Positions 42,061-52,252 are shown, counted from the stretch's first letter. The stretch is 64,000 nt of DNA from JAYWGN01 sp043778255 (GCA_043778255.1 JAYWGN010000013.1:59026-123025); one strand, 5' to 3'. Program-made: numbers and translations. The notes: a model not told the origin generated them from the sequence alone.

Positions 42061-42088
42061 AAAAAAGGCTACCTTTTAGGGGTAGCCT
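42061..42088 (-). terminator. Terminator of the collagen-like protein gene
   Basis: AGGCTACC/GGTAGCCT stem, 7-nt loop, T-run on the minus strand, about 25 bp past the stop. Confidence 0.75.
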
Positions 42089-42113
42089 CAGCTTTTATTG
42101 TTGCTTTATAATA

Positions 42114-44624
42114 TTATTCAGTACTGCCTTTTTCGGTTGTTTTTTTTGGTTGTTTTTTTAACTCTTTCTTTGTTTCTTCTGCTATGCTGCCAATATTGGT
42201 GTTGGTAGTAGCAACTGGCAATTTAGCTGTTGTAGTAACATTACTTACACTACCTGTATTATCAATTACTTTGTTGGTATTAACTGCTACAGGAGCTTGA
42301 TCTAAACTGCCACCTTGTGAGGAAGGATTAACCTTTTTATTGTTTTCAATAGGTTTGTAATTTAACGATGACTCTATATTTGCATCGTAACTTACCCCTT
42401 TACTTTCTGCCACTCCCCATGATTTTGTATCTATATATTTTCCTTTTTGTGATGCAGGTTTATCGGCAACAGCTACAAACGGATTTTGTTGCATTCGCTT
42501 ATCATTTCGTACGCCTTTTACTTCCCAACTTACTTTTATATTTGGCTGATTTGTTGCAATTTCAAACGTGTTATTATTTATTTCTTTACTTATAATAGCT
42601 TGGGCAAATGTACCACCAACAACTGTTAATTGGTACCGAAAATCTTTGTTGATTGCTTCAAAATACTCTGGCAAAGTAACCATTGTTTTTCCATTAGCAT
42701 CGGTAACTACATTACCACTGTATGAGTTTAGCACTTCGTTGCTTTCAACTGCTGCATGCATTAATGTTTTATTTGCGGGGTCTAATGGGTAATCCATTGT
42801 AAAGGCCTTTACTCCTAAAGCTGTAAAATCGCCACTAACAACCACCTTTCCTGTTGTATTTTCTATTCGCATTCTCTCTCCACCGCCACCAAGTTCAAAT
42901 ATTTGATAGTCATCAGTACTCGGACTATTACGAGTGTTCCATTGACTTACTCCATTTTTTACAAATCGTAAAGCAGCATCGCCACTGAAACCATCAATAT
43001 CTAATACTGAAAAACCACTTGTAGATTTAGAACGAATACCAGTAGAACCACCATGTTCTACATCCAATTTATAAGCTGGGTTAGCAGTTGCCCCAATACC
43101 AACATTACCCGTACCACGCTGTATAACCATACGGCTACCGCCACCACCAAGTTCAAACCACTCATAGTAATCATCTGCTGGTCTGTTTCTAGTATTCCAT
43201 AAATTTGTACCATTTTTTGCAAATCGTAAAGCAGCATCGCCACTAAAGCCATCAATATCTAAAGTAGAAAAACTTGAACTTGATTTAATTCTTTGACCAG
43301 TACTACCACTATGTAAAATATCTAATTTATAAATTGGGTTTGCAGTTTCGCCTATACCAACATTACCGGTACCACGTTGAATAACCATACGGCTACCGCC
43401 ACCACCAAGTTCAAACCACTCATAGTTATCATCAGCTGGTCTATTTCTTGTGTTCCATAAATTTGTACCATTTTTTGCAAATCGTAAAGCAGCATCGCCA
43501 CTAAAGCCATCAATATCTAAAACTGAAAATGAACTTGAGGAACGGCTACGAATACCTGTACCTCCACTATGCAATACATCTAATTTATAACTAGGGTTTG
43601 CAGTTTCTCCAATACCTACATTACCAGTAGCATCTTGTATTACCATTCGGCTACCACCACCACCAAGTTCAAATATTTCTAAATAATCATCAGCAGGTCT
43701 GTTTCTAATATTCCATTGGTTAACACCAGCATTTGCAAAGCGTAAGGCAGCATCACCACTTGCAGCATCAATATCTAAAGCTGAAAAGCCACCTGTTGAT
43801 TTTACTCTTGTGCCACCACCACCACCATGTACAACATCTAATTTGTAAGCAGGGCTTGTGGTGTTAATGCCTACATTAGTACCATCATCAAATATTTGTG
43901 AATTGCCCACAGCTGTAGCAGCTGTAAACTTAGCAACTGTATTAATAGTTCCATTTGCTGTTGCATTGCCAGGTATACCTTGTGGTCCTACTGCACCTGT
44001 AGCACCCGTAGCCCCTGTTGCTCCTGTAAGTCCTATTGGGCCAGTTGCCCCTGTAAGGCCTATTGGGCCTTGAGCACCTGTAAGCCCTGTAACACCTATT
44101 GGCCCTTGAGCTCCGGTAGCACCCGTTGCTCCTGTAGCACCAGTGGCACCAGTGGCACCTGTAATACCTATAGGGCCTTGTGCACCTGTAGCACCTGTTG
44201 GTCCTATAGGACCCACTTTGCCGTTTACAGCATATAAAGCATAGGGTACACTTAATAATTCAGTAGCACCTAATACACTAAAAATGTTACCTCCTAATGG
44301 ATCAACTTCAACTTTAATAAATTTTTTGCCTGTACTCCAATCAATAGTAGCAAAGTTGCCAGTAGTGCTTAATGCACCAGTACTACCTATTGCAATGGTA
44401 AACAAACCTAATTGGTTAGTAGTTACATTTCTAATTTCACTATACACAACTACTGCCGTTGCACTACCATCGAGTATCGATATTTTAGAACGAATACTGG
44501 CATTAGCTATTGCTTGCCCTGTGCTATTACGAGCCATAGCTTGATAATTAAATTGTTGTGGCACTTGTGCATTGGTTATAAATGCAGTTACCAAAAATGT
44601 AATAAGGAAAATTAATTTTTTCAT
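42114..44624 (-). CDS. Secreted collagen-like, repeat-rich surface or tail-type protein
   Basis: 836 residues from ATG 44624 (signal MKKLIFLITFLVTAFITNAQ). N-terminal domain (to about 130) with VPQQFNYQAMARNSTGQAI, then about 30 Gly-X-Y triplets (GPIGPTGATGAQGPIG and similar, mostly GATGAT), then four to five 86-residue repeats (YKLDVLHSG, LDIDGFSGDAALRFAKNG, WFELGGGGSRMVIQ, TGNVGIGETANP) typical of phage-tail or adhesin stalks. The C-terminal 200 residues are low-complexity Lys/Thr/Asn. Probably a fibrous cell-surface protein. The frame extends 15 codons further up, but the signal peptide fixes the start. Confidence 0.85.
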   Translation of the reverse strand: MKKLIFLITFLVTAFITNAQVPQQFNYQAMARNSTGQAIANASIRSKISILDGSATAVVVYSEIRNVTTNQLGLFTIAIGSTGALSTTGNFATIDWSTGKKFIKVEVDPLGGNIFSVLGATELLSVPYALYAVNGKVGPIGPTGATGAQGPIGITGATGATGATGATGATGAQGPIGVTGLTGAQGPIGLTGATGPIGLTGATGATGATGAVGPQGIPGNATANGTINTVAKFTAATAVGNSQIFDDGTNVGINTTSPAYKLDVVHGGGGGTRVKSTGGFSALDIDAASGDAALRFANAGVNQWNIRNRPADDYLEIFELGGGGSRMVIQDATGNVGIGETANPSYKLDVLHSGGTGIRSRSSSSFSVLDIDGFSGDAALRFAKNGTNLWNTRNRPADDNYEWFELGGGGSRMVIQRGTGNVGIGETANPIYKLDILHSGSTGQRIKSSSSFSTLDIDGFSGDAALRFAKNGTNLWNTRNRPADDYYEWFELGGGGSRMVIQRGTGNVGIGATANPAYKLDVEHGGSTGIRSKSTSGFSVLDIDGFSGDAALRFVKNGVSQWNTRNSPSTDDYQIFELGGGGERMRIENTTGKVVVSGDFTALGVKAFTMDYPLDPANKTLMHAAVESNEVLNSYSGNVVTDANGKTMVTLPEYFEAINKDFRYQLTVVGGTFAQAIISKEINNNTFEIATNQPNIKVSWEVKGVRNDKRMQQNPFVAVADKPASQKGKYIDTKSWGVAESKGVSYDANIESSLNYKPIENNKKVNPSSQGGSLDQAPVAVNTNKVIDNTGSVSNVTTTAKLPVATTNTNIGSIAEETKKELKKQPKKTTEKGSTE
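42990..43850 (-). repeat. 258-bp tandem coding repeats
   Basis: Within the collagen-like gene an 86-codon unit recurs with a period of 258 bp (for example 43061 and 43319), with few differences between the middle copies. It signals recent unequal exchange. Confidence 0.8.
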
Positions 44625-44705
44625 TTTTTTAAAGTTTAGGGTTTGGTTTTTCAATATTTTGTTTTTCAATTTTTGAAGTGTAACCTATATGATTTTTATT
44701 TGTAG

Positions 44706-45215
44706 CTACTGCTTAACTAATTTGTATGTGCCTTTTTTATCCTGCACACCATCGTTACTTTTATAACGTAGTTTTAAAAAATAAGTGGCAGATGCATATC
44801 TACTCATATCATATTTTTGGGTTAAAAAACTACTAATAGTTATATCATCACTAATTATAATTTGCCCTAATGCATCGGTTAATTGCAAACTCAATTTGCC
44901 TGGTTTTAATAAGCTAATTTGTATGGACAATAGGTTTGGTGTTGGGTTAGGAAACACGGTAATTTCGCCAGGTACAAACCCATTTAAAAAAACAAAATTA
45001 TTAAATAAGTCGGGCTGCATTATACCTTGCGATATATATAATCCATTACTTTGCCACTGCTGTACTAGTACCATTTCGCCAATAGTATAATTTATTATCA
45101 TATTACCTGCAGTTCCTTGCATTGCAGTAGCACAGGGTGTTTGGGGTAGTAGCAACTGAGCATTAATATTTTGAATGCCAAATAATATAAATAAAGCACT
45201 GTAAAGTTTTTTCAT
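44706..45215 (-). CDS. Small secreted protein with T9SS type A sorting tail
   Basis: 169 residues. Signal peptide MKKLYSALFILFGIQNINAQ. The first part has TAMQGTAGNMIINYTIGEMVL, and the C-terminal 80 residues carry VFPNPTPNLLSIQI, GKLSLQLTDALGQII and YFLKLRYKSNDG, which is the T9SS sorting domain. The rest is short, so it may be an adaptor or a carrier for surface attachment. It precedes the collagen-like gene in the same direction, 81 bp away, which suggests they act together. Confidence 0.8.
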   Translation of the reverse strand: MKKLYSALFILFGIQNINAQLLLPQTPCATAMQGTAGNMIINYTIGEMVLVQQWQSNGLYISQGIMQPDLFNNFVFLNGFVPGEITVFPNPTPNLLSIQISLLKPGKLSLQLTDALGQIIISDDITISSFLTQKYDMSRYASATYFLKLRYKSNDGVQDKKGTYKLVKQ

Positions 45216-45596
45216 AAATTATAGATTTTTGGTAAAAGTAATGTTACAGTATAATGTATGCAATACTACTTTAGGGTTATATATAAATACCTTTTTGATT
45301 GTAGTGCAAAGTAAGGGTATAAGCACACTAAGTTAAATAGCGAATTATAGTCATTGTAGAGAATAAAAATTAATTTTTTTTATTATAAGATATTTACAAA
45401 TACTAAGCACAAGTTGTGCTAATGTAGTAGTAATAAATAAAGCAATTTTAAAAATAATTTTTTTCAATATTTAACATACCACGTCTTAATTATTGAATGC
45501 TAAGTTGCTCAAATAATATTCAGTTAACAATATTAAATAATTAATGTGCAATATGTCGAGTAGTCAAATTGCCAATTATTAATTATTTATTCATAA
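45216..45596. other. Gene-free AT-rich gap
   Basis: 381 bp between the T9SS-tailed gene and the response regulator gene. I see no gene, no convincing terminator and only weak promoter-like sequence. Confidence 0.5.
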
Positions 45597-46217
45597 TTAT
45601 CTACTATACATTTTGTTTAATGCTTCTGTTTTATTTTGCACTTGTAGCTTTTGGTATATGTGGCTAAGGTGACGTTTAACGGTACTCACTGCTATGGTTA
45701 ATTTATCGGCAATTTCTTTATACAAATAACCTTTGCTAAGTAGCTGTATTACTTCGTTTTCTCTGGGTGTTAATAATTCTATTTCGGGTGAGGTAGGCTT
45801 GGTTTGCATATTTGCTATAACCTTTCTTGCAATTTTTGCTGTCATTGGGCTACCACCTTCGCTAAGGTCTATAAGGGCTTCTATAATTTTATGTGGTGGC
45901 GTATTTTTAAGTATATAACCATTGGCACCTGCTTTAATGGCATCAAATACTTGGTCATTATCTTCGTATATGGTAAACATTATAAATTGTATGTTTGGTA
46001 CCTTTTCTTTAATATTGAGTACACAATCAATACCCGATTTGCCGGGCAAGTTTATATCGGCTATTACAATATTGGGTATAAGTAAGGGTAAGTGTTCAAT
46101 TGCATCTTCGGCTGTAGCAAAGCATTTGAGTAATAAAAATCGTTCATCGTTTTCAATTATTAATTTTAACCCTTCTTGTATTTCAGTAATATCTTCTATT
46201 ATACATATTGTTATCAT
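45597..46217 (-). CDS. NarL/LuxR-type response regulator
   Basis: 206 residues. The receiver domain (1-120) has ICIIEDITEIQEG (acidic pair), VIADINLPGKSG with the phospho-accepting Asp near residue 54, MFTIYEDN, and ILKNTPP (Lys). The LuxR helix-turn-helix follows (LTPRENEVIQLLSKGYLYKEIADKLTIAVSTVKRHLSHIYQKL, in two parts about 145-190). It should be phosphorylated by the sensor kinase encoded just upstream (49 bp gap) and regulate transcription. The target genes are unknown; the adjacent secreted genes are candidates only by position. Confidence 0.94.
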   Translation of the reverse strand: MITICIIEDITEIQEGLKLIIENDERFLLLKCFATAEDAIEHLPLLIPNIVIADINLPGKSGIDCVLNIKEKVPNIQFIMFTIYEDNDQVFDAIKAGANGYILKNTPPHKIIEALIDLSEGGSPMTAKIARKVIANMQTKPTSPEIELLTPRENEVIQLLSKGYLYKEIADKLTIAVSTVKRHLSHIYQKLQVQNKTEALNKMYSR

Positions 46218-46266
46218 AATTGTAAATGTACACTGTTATAAGAATGTAAAAAATGATACAAAAGGC

Positions 46267-49260
46267 TTATATAGGAATATGAATAACAACTTCAGTCCCT
46301 TTATTAATATTGTTAAATGTAATGTTTCCACCTATTGAAGTTACACGTTTTTTTATGTTTTTTAGTCCATTACCATTTGTTTGTAATAGTGCATTCTCAT
46401 TAATTCCTACCCCATCATCTGTTAGTGTTAGTTGCCAAGTATTTGTAATGGTTACAGTTATTATTACTTGTTTAGCTTTGGCATGTTTTACTATGTTGTG
46501 TAGTAGTTCTTTTACTATCAAATATATATGGCGTCTATTTTCGCCTTTTACAATTCTATTTTCATATACATTGGGTTGGTTAATGGTACACTCCAAGTTG
46601 TTATTATCACAATATTCAATGGTATATTTTTTTATATAAAGTATCAAATCTTGCACTGTATTGTTTTCTTCTTTCATTGCCCATATAATTTCGCTCATAT
46701 TTTCTACCAACTCGGCACTTGTTTTATTTATTTTTACTAGGTTATCTTCTTTATTAGTTTGTTGCATAGCCATTTGGCTTAAATAGGTAATTTTAGTTAG
46801 TCCACTTCCTAGGTCATCGTGCATATCGGCTGCTATTCTATTTCTTTCATCTTGTATGGCCAATTGTTGCGCTACTATTGCTTTTTGTTTTTCTATTTTA
46901 CGTAAGTAATATGCCCTATTTATTAGCAATATAATACCAACAATACTTACTATTAATAGCGTTACAAACCACCAAGTTTTATACCAAGGTGTTGCTACTT
47001 TTAATTGCAAAGTATGAGTATATTCAGATGATATATTTTCAATATTACTAGTTTTAGCAATAAGTGTATATTCACCAGAGGGTAAATTGGCATATCTAAT
47101 TGTTGCATTATTTGTTGCTTTTATCCACTGTTTATCGTAGCCTTCAAGTTTGTAGTAATAATTTGATGTATTGGAATTGTTATAATTAAGTACACTAAAT
47201 TGAAAGCTTACAGTATTTTCATATTGAGTTAATTCCAATGTATTAATTTCATTGTAATTATAATTTTTTTTAGGTAATGCATCATTTATTTGCAAATTAC
47301 TTAACACAATTTGTGCATTATAGGTATTTGTTTTTACTTCATTTGGGTAAAATGCATTGAAGCCATTTACACCACCAAACAGCATTTCTCCTTTGGCTGC
47401 TTTACAAAATGAATAGGTATTAAATTCATTACTCTGCAAACCTTCAGCTGTTGTGTAGGTATTAATTTTTTCAGTTAGTAAGTTTAATTGATTAATGCCA
47501 ACATTGGTACTAAGCCATAAGCTATTATTGTAAGGCAACACACCGTATATATATTGGTTGGTTAAGCCGCTTTCGGTTGTATATATTTTTTCTACATTTA
47601 TATTAGTGTTATTATATTTTAATAATCCAATTGTAGTACCAATCCATATAGTATTATCTAATTCGGTAAAGCATTTTATAGAGGCTGTGTAAGGAAAATT
47701 TTTTATTAGTACAAATGAATCATTAAGCAAATGCCCAACAGCAAAGCCTTTAAAAGCTTTTGATACATACAGTTTACCTTTTGAATCCTCAAAAGTTGTA
47801 AGGTATACATCACTTTTTGTTAACCCTTTTATTAATTTACTTTGGTAAGTTCCTTTATTGTTTTTAATTATAAATAAACCTGCATTTGACGATGCTATTA
47901 AATCATTATTTTTTAGCTGTGTTATAAAATTAAATTGAGTGGCAATATTAGTATTGCTTAGTTCAATTTTTTTTACAATTTTAGAATGGGCATTTACTAC
48001 ATATAATCCTACAAAAGTAGCTGCCCATATATTGTTTTTATTATCACCATATAAATGTTCAATGGCATTGGGCAAACCGTTTGTTACAGCAGTTTTAAAG
48101 GTTTTTTTATTGTCAAATATTAATATACCATTTGATGGTGTGCCACACCAAAATTCATTAGTATTAACTTCAATTATGCTTCGCATAAAATTATTAACTT
48201 TTAATAAATCAGCTTTGCCTTTTGGCAAATAATTTTTAAAGCTAAATTTATCAAGATTTACATAGTCTAACCCTTTACCCCAAATGGAGAGCCACAAATT
48301 GTTATCATTATCTATTTTAATATTACTAATTTGGTTGCCTGATAATGATAATGGGTCAACACCCTCCGATTTATAATGACCTATTATTTTTTTACTGCTA
48401 GTATCAACCATATATAAGCCTTTAAGTAAGCTGCCAATCCATAATACTCCTTTGGTATTAATGCGTAAGCATTCTATTTCTCCTATTGAGTTTGTATTAT
48501 TTTCCACTACTTGTTTTGCTTTTTGAGTAATAGTGTTGTAATAATATAACCCAGCTTTTGAACCTATCCAAAAGCCATTTTGTACCGGCAAAAAACACTT
48601 AATATTGGTAATTGTATTGTTAAATGTTACTTTATTATTTTGATGTATTTTAGTAAAATGGTGAACTTGTATTTCGGGTAATTTATTTGTTACAGTGTAT
48701 ATTTTTTCTAATTCTTTATAAAGGCTTTGTGGTACTGTATTTACCTCTATTTTGCCTACTGCATTATAATCTATTACTTTTACAAATGTATTTGTTGTAG
48801 TATTAAATTTAAAAATTAATGCACCAGACTGAACCCAAATAAAATTATTATTATCAATATAAAAGGGCGAAACAGTTTGCTCATCAACAGTTCTGTTAGG
48901 CAATTGAAAATTTTTAAAAGTATTAGTTTTTCTATAATATACATTAAGCCCTTTATTGCTACCAATCCACAAATTTGAATTTAGGTCTTCTACTATGCTT
49001 AAAAACATAGTACCTAGTATTGATTCGTTAGTGTTTAGATTTTCTCTAAATATAGTACAGGTAATGCCATCAAATCTATTTAAGCCATCAAATGAACTCA
49101 TCCATACATAACCTTTTGAGTCTTTGTAAGTGCAGTTAATTACCCCTGCCGATAATCCATTATTTACATTAAGATGATTAAAAAGTAAAGTAGGCTGTTG
49201 ACAATAATTTTTTTGTAAAAATAAAAAAATAAAAATTATAATATAATAGTACCGTTTCAT
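46267..49260 (-). CDS. Two-component sensor kinase with propeller and Y_Y_Y sensor domain
   Basis: 997 residues from ATG 49260. N-terminal signal anchor, about 14 propeller blades of the two-component regulator type (YKDSKGYVWMSSFDGLNRFDG, DSKGKLYVSK), a Y_Y_Y domain (near 690-760: PSGEYTLIAKTSN), one membrane segment VTLLIVSIVGIILLINRAYYL, then HisKA_3 with IQDERNRIAADMHDDLGSGLTK (phospho-His near 825) and an ATPase domain (LTDDGVGINENALLQTNGNGLKNI). The frame is open to 49290, but ATG 49260 opens the signal region. It pairs with the NarL-type regulator after 49 bp, as usual in Bacteroidota. Confidence 0.93.
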   Translation of the reverse strand: MKRYYYIIIFIFLFLQKNYCQQPTLLFNHLNVNNGLSAGVINCTYKDSKGYVWMSSFDGLNRFDGITCTIFRENLNTNESILGTMFLSIVEDLNSNLWIGSNKGLNVYYRKTNTFKNFQLPNRTVDEQTVSPFYIDNNNFIWVQSGALIFKFNTTTNTFVKVIDYNAVGKIEVNTVPQSLYKELEKIYTVTNKLPEIQVHHFTKIHQNNKVTFNNTITNIKCFLPVQNGFWIGSKAGLYYYNTITQKAKQVVENNTNSIGEIECLRINTKGVLWIGSLLKGLYMVDTSSKKIIGHYKSEGVDPLSLSGNQISNIKIDNDNNLWLSIWGKGLDYVNLDKFSFKNYLPKGKADLLKVNNFMRSIIEVNTNEFWCGTPSNGILIFDNKKTFKTAVTNGLPNAIEHLYGDNKNNIWAATFVGLYVVNAHSKIVKKIELSNTNIATQFNFITQLKNNDLIASSNAGLFIIKNNKGTYQSKLIKGLTKSDVYLTTFEDSKGKLYVSKAFKGFAVGHLLNDSFVLIKNFPYTASIKCFTELDNTIWIGTTIGLLKYNNTNINVEKIYTTESGLTNQYIYGVLPYNNSLWLSTNVGINQLNLLTEKINTYTTAEGLQSNEFNTYSFCKAAKGEMLFGGVNGFNAFYPNEVKTNTYNAQIVLSNLQINDALPKKNYNYNEINTLELTQYENTVSFQFSVLNYNNSNTSNYYYKLEGYDKQWIKATNNATIRYANLPSGEYTLIAKTSNIENISSEYTHTLQLKVATPWYKTWWFVTLLIVSIVGIILLINRAYYLRKIEKQKAIVAQQLAIQDERNRIAADMHDDLGSGLTKITYLSQMAMQQTNKEDNLVKINKTSAELVENMSEIIWAMKEENNTVQDLILYIKKYTIEYCDNNNLECTINQPNVYENRIVKGENRRHIYLIVKELLHNIVKHAKAKQVIITVTITNTWQLTLTDDGVGINENALLQTNGNGLKNIKKRVTSIGGNITFNNINKGTEVVIHIPI

Positions 49261-49389
49261 AATTACTAATGAAGTTACCATTTTAATCATACTATTTGTA
49301 ATATTAGCTTACCTAAAGTTGTTGCAAATATTTCATTTTATAATTATCAACTCATTAAATTATAGCATTCTCAAATTAGTGCATTAACT

Positions 49390-49397
49390 TATCTTTG
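49390..49397 (+). promoter_or_regulatory. -7 box of gltX
   Basis: TATCTTTG ends 4 nt before the ATG at 49402; a leaderless or near-leaderless transcript is expected. Confidence 0.6.
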
Positions 49398-49401
49398 TAT
49401 T

Positions 49402-50925
49402 ATGAGTTCAAAAGTTAGAGTTCGTTTTGCACCTTCGCCTACTGGTGGGTTGCATTTGGGTGGTGTACGTACAGTGTTGTACAATTATTTATTTGCAAAA
49501 AAATATAAGGGCGATTTTGTATTACGTGTAGAAGATACCGACCAAACAAGGTTTGTAGCTAATGCCGAGCAATATATATATGATTGCTTAGCTTGGTGTG
49601 GACTTAACCCCGATGAAAGCCCAGCACTTGGCGGTGCTTTTGCTCCATACAAACAAAGTGAACGTAAGGCAGCAGGTATGTACCAACAGTATGCCGACCA
49701 ATTAGTAAAAGACGGACATGCTTACCTAGCTTTTGATACACCTGAAGAATTAGAGGCAATGCGAACAAATTATAAAACGGAAAAAAATACTAACCCACAA
49801 TACGATGGTACAATACGATTGAAAATGCGAAATTCGCTAAGCCTTACTGCAAAAGAAGTGGAGGATTTGTTGCAACAAAATACACCATTTGTAATTCGTA
49901 TTAAAATGCCCGAAAATGAAACAGTAACTTTTACCGATATGGTACGTGGTGAGGTGAAATTTGACACTAGCTTAATTGATGATAAAGTATTATTAAAACG
50001 TGATGGTATGCCTACTTACCATTTGGCAGTAGTGGTTGATGATTATTCAATGCAAATAACCCATGCCTTTAGAGGTGAGGAGTGGCTACCTAGTGCACCT
50101 GTACATTTAAAACTTTGGGAATATTTGGGTTGGGCAAATGATATGCCCCAGTGGGCACACTTGCCATTAATACTTGGGTCTAATGGCAAACTAAGCAAAC
50201 GTGATGGGGCTAAGTATGGCTTTCCGGTATTTGCTATGGATTGGAATGATAATGGTGAAGTAGTAAAAGGCTTTAAAGAAACTGGTTTTTTGCCCGAAGC
50301 ATTTATTAATATATTGGCTATGCTGGGTTGGAACAATGGTACTGAGCAAGAGATATTTACCCTACAACAATTAATAGAAAATTTTAGTATAGAAAGGGTA
50401 CATAGTGCTGGTGCAAAGTTTGACTATGAAAAAGCAAAATGGTACAACCAAGAGTGGATAAAAAGTATGGATAATGAAACTTTGGCACAACGATTACTCG
50501 AATTTGATGCCAATAAATATAATAGATTAGATGCTGCCAAACTACTTACCACAATAGGTTTGGTAAAAGAACGTTGCCATTTGCTAACCGACTTTTGGTT
50601 GCAACTTAGTTACTTTTTTGAGCATCCCACTGTGTATAATATTGAGGCAATATTGCCAAAATGGAGTAGTGAGAAAAAAGATTTTTTTAACTTGTTAGTA
50701 CAAAAATATAATGAAACAGCAACTAACGATGCCACTACATTGGAAACAATATTTAAAGCGTTAGCTATTGAAAAAAACATAAAACCTGGCGAACTGCAAT
50801 TGCCTTTACGTATAATGTTAGTGGGCGATAAGTTTGGCCCAAATGTATTTGAAATAGCGGCTACCATTGGGTTTGCAGTTGCTAACCAACGTATAGCAAA
50901 CTGTTTGTTGTTATTACCTAATTAA
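49402..50925 (+). CDS. gltX: Glutamate--tRNA ligase
   Basis: 507 residues. GltX charges tRNA-Glu. The HIGH-equivalent signature FAPSPTGGLHLGGVRTVLYN (about 8-27) and the KMSKS-equivalent LSKRDGAKYG (about 263-272) are intact, with LRVEDTDQTRF and FRGEEWLPSAPVHL between. The C-terminal helical anticodon-binding part is normal length. The 3' end overlaps the stop of the convergent proline dehydrogenase gene by 4 bp. A TATCTTTG box lies immediately in front, giving a very short leader. Confidence 0.96.
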   Translation: MSSKVRVRFAPSPTGGLHLGGVRTVLYNYLFAKKYKGDFVLRVEDTDQTRFVANAEQYIYDCLAWCGLNPDESPALGGAFAPYKQSERKAAGMYQQYADQLVKDGHAYLAFDTPEELEAMRTNYKTEKNTNPQYDGTIRLKMRNSLSLTAKEVEDLLQQNTPFVIRIKMPENETVTFTDMVRGEVKFDTSLIDDKVLLKRDGMPTYHLAVVVDDYSMQITHAFRGEEWLPSAPVHLKLWEYLGWANDMPQWAHLPLILGSNGKLSKRDGAKYGFPVFAMDWNDNGEVVKGFKETGFLPEAFINILAMLGWNNGTEQEIFTLQQLIENFSIERVHSAGAKFDYEKAKWYNQEWIKSMDNETLAQRLLEFDANKYNRLDAAKLLTTIGLVKERCHLLTDFWLQLSYFFEHPTVYNIEAILPKWSSEKKDFFNLLVQKYNETATNDATTLETIFKALAIEKNIKPGELQLPLRIMLVGDKFGPNVFEIAATIGFAVANQRIANCLLLLPN

Positions 50926-52151
50926 GATATTCGTCTTTGTAATTCTTTTTTTATTAGGCCTAGTTCTCTGCCTGTTTGTCCCTTTACACTACTGTTTTCT
51001 TGGGCTCGTCGCATAAGGTAAGGTACTACATCTTCTATGGGTCCAAAGGGCAAATATTTACTTACACTACAATTGGCATTGGCTAAGTTAAAAGTAATAT
51101 TATCGCTCATTCCATATAATTGCGAAAAATGTATATGGTTATGTAATGCTTTATCGGTAAGGCTTTGCATTAATGTAGTGGCTAACAAATTACTGTTTTC
51201 ATTGTGCGTAGCTACAATTAAAGCAATAGTTGCAATGTTGGCAATACAAAATTTTAGGGCTTCATCATAGTCATTATCTGTAGCTACTTTAGATACTTGT
51301 ATAGGGTTTGTATAATTATTATCTATGGCTCTTTTTCGTTCCTTTTCCATATAAGCACCACGTACTAACTTTACGGCCAATATAAATTTTCTTTCAAGTG
51401 CTGCTTCGTGGCAGGTTTTTAAAAAGGCTAATCTGTCATGGCGGTATAGTTGTATGGTATTATAAATTACTGGTTTTGTTTTGTTGTAAGTGTCCATCAT
51501 TAGCATAGTAATGGCATCTACCGGGTCTTGTATCCAAGTTTCTTCCGCATCTACTAATACACCAATATTTAAAAATGAGGCCGTATCGCATATATGTTGT
51601 AGCCGTACTATTACTTGTTCCCAATCTTTTTTTTCATCATTATTTAATTGTAATAATGCAGCTTGATACTTTTTTACTAAAGTGTTTTCTTTGCTTTCAT
51701 GCATTAATATATCCAATTTTTGCAACAATGCAAAAGCAGCTATACCCGTTATTTTTATACTCATATAAGGTATATTGGGTTGGGTAGCTGCATAGTCAAT
51801 TACTTTTATAAATTCATCACTTGCATAGTTATAGGCCTCGTTATTGCTTTCGCCACCCTCTACACCATAGTCTAGTATTACCTTTACATTATAGGCAGCT
51901 AACATTTTGGCCACGGTGGCAGTTTGTTGCAAAGTTTCGCCGCCAACAAATTGGCTAAATATAGTATTTCGTACCAAACCTTTAATAGGCAAACCAATCT
52001 TAATAGCCCAAGGAGTAAGCCTTGTACCTATTTTTACCAAAAAACTATTACCCATTAAGCCAAATAAAAATTTGGCTTTTTTTAGTTGTTTAGTGGTTTT
52101 GTATGCAAATGCATTTTGTGTATTATTAAATGATATTTCAGATGTTGTCAT
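50922..52151 (-). CDS. Proline dehydrogenase family protein
   Basis: 409 residues. The TIM-barrel FAD enzyme that oxidises proline to pyrroline-5-carboxylate. Family sequence: VILDYGVEGGE, YMSIKITGIAAFALL, VLVDAEETWIQ, FILAVKLVRGAYMEKERKRA, ATHNENSN, and the C-terminal YLPFGPIEDVVPYLMRRAQEN. These are the Arg/Lys-rich substrate and flavin-binding parts. It is a stand-alone PRODH domain, not a PutA fusion. The 5' side carries short direct repeats (GTCATAAGGA) and no recognisable -7 box. It overlaps gltX at the 3' end. Confidence 0.93.
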   Translation of the reverse strand: MTTSEISFNNTQNAFAYKTTKQLKKAKFLFGLMGNSFLVKIGTRLTPWAIKIGLPIKGLVRNTIFSQFVGGETLQQTATVAKMLAAYNVKVILDYGVEGGESNNEAYNYASDEFIKVIDYAATQPNIPYMSIKITGIAAFALLQKLDILMHESKENTLVKKYQAALLQLNNDEKKDWEQVIVRLQHICDTASFLNIGVLVDAEETWIQDPVDAITMLMMDTYNKTKPVIYNTIQLYRHDRLAFLKTCHEAALERKFILAVKLVRGAYMEKERKRAIDNNYTNPIQVSKVATDNDYDEALKFCIANIATIALIVATHNENSNLLATTLMQSLTDKALHNHIHFSQLYGMSDNITFNLANANCSVSKYLPFGPIEDVVPYLMRRAQENSSVKGQTGRELGLIKKELQRRIS

Positions 52152-52252
52152 AAGGAGTCAAATTAGTTAAAGGGTAGTTTGGGTCATATAAGTCAAATGG
52201 GTCAAATGGTCATATAAGTCAAAGGAGTCATAAGGAGTCATAAGGAGTCAAA
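52147..52252. repeat. Short tandem repeats upstream of proline dehydrogenase
   Basis: Units of GTCATAAGGA(GTCA) recur at 52147 and in tandem at 52221-52250, mixed with GTCAAATGG and GTCATATAA variants. The plus-strand repeats begin at the proline dehydrogenase start codon and may form part of its promoter or leader. Confidence 0.6.

Noticed and set aside
42990..43850. CRISPR or satellite DNA
   Set aside because: The 258-bp period is a multiple of three and stays in frame, so it is coding repeat.
49261..49290. Longer start for the sensor kinase
   Set aside because: The extra ten residues precede the signal anchor MKRYYYIIIFIFLFL, which begins best at 49260.
52147..52252. CRISPR-like array
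   Set aside because: Units are about 10 bp, irregular and without spacers.
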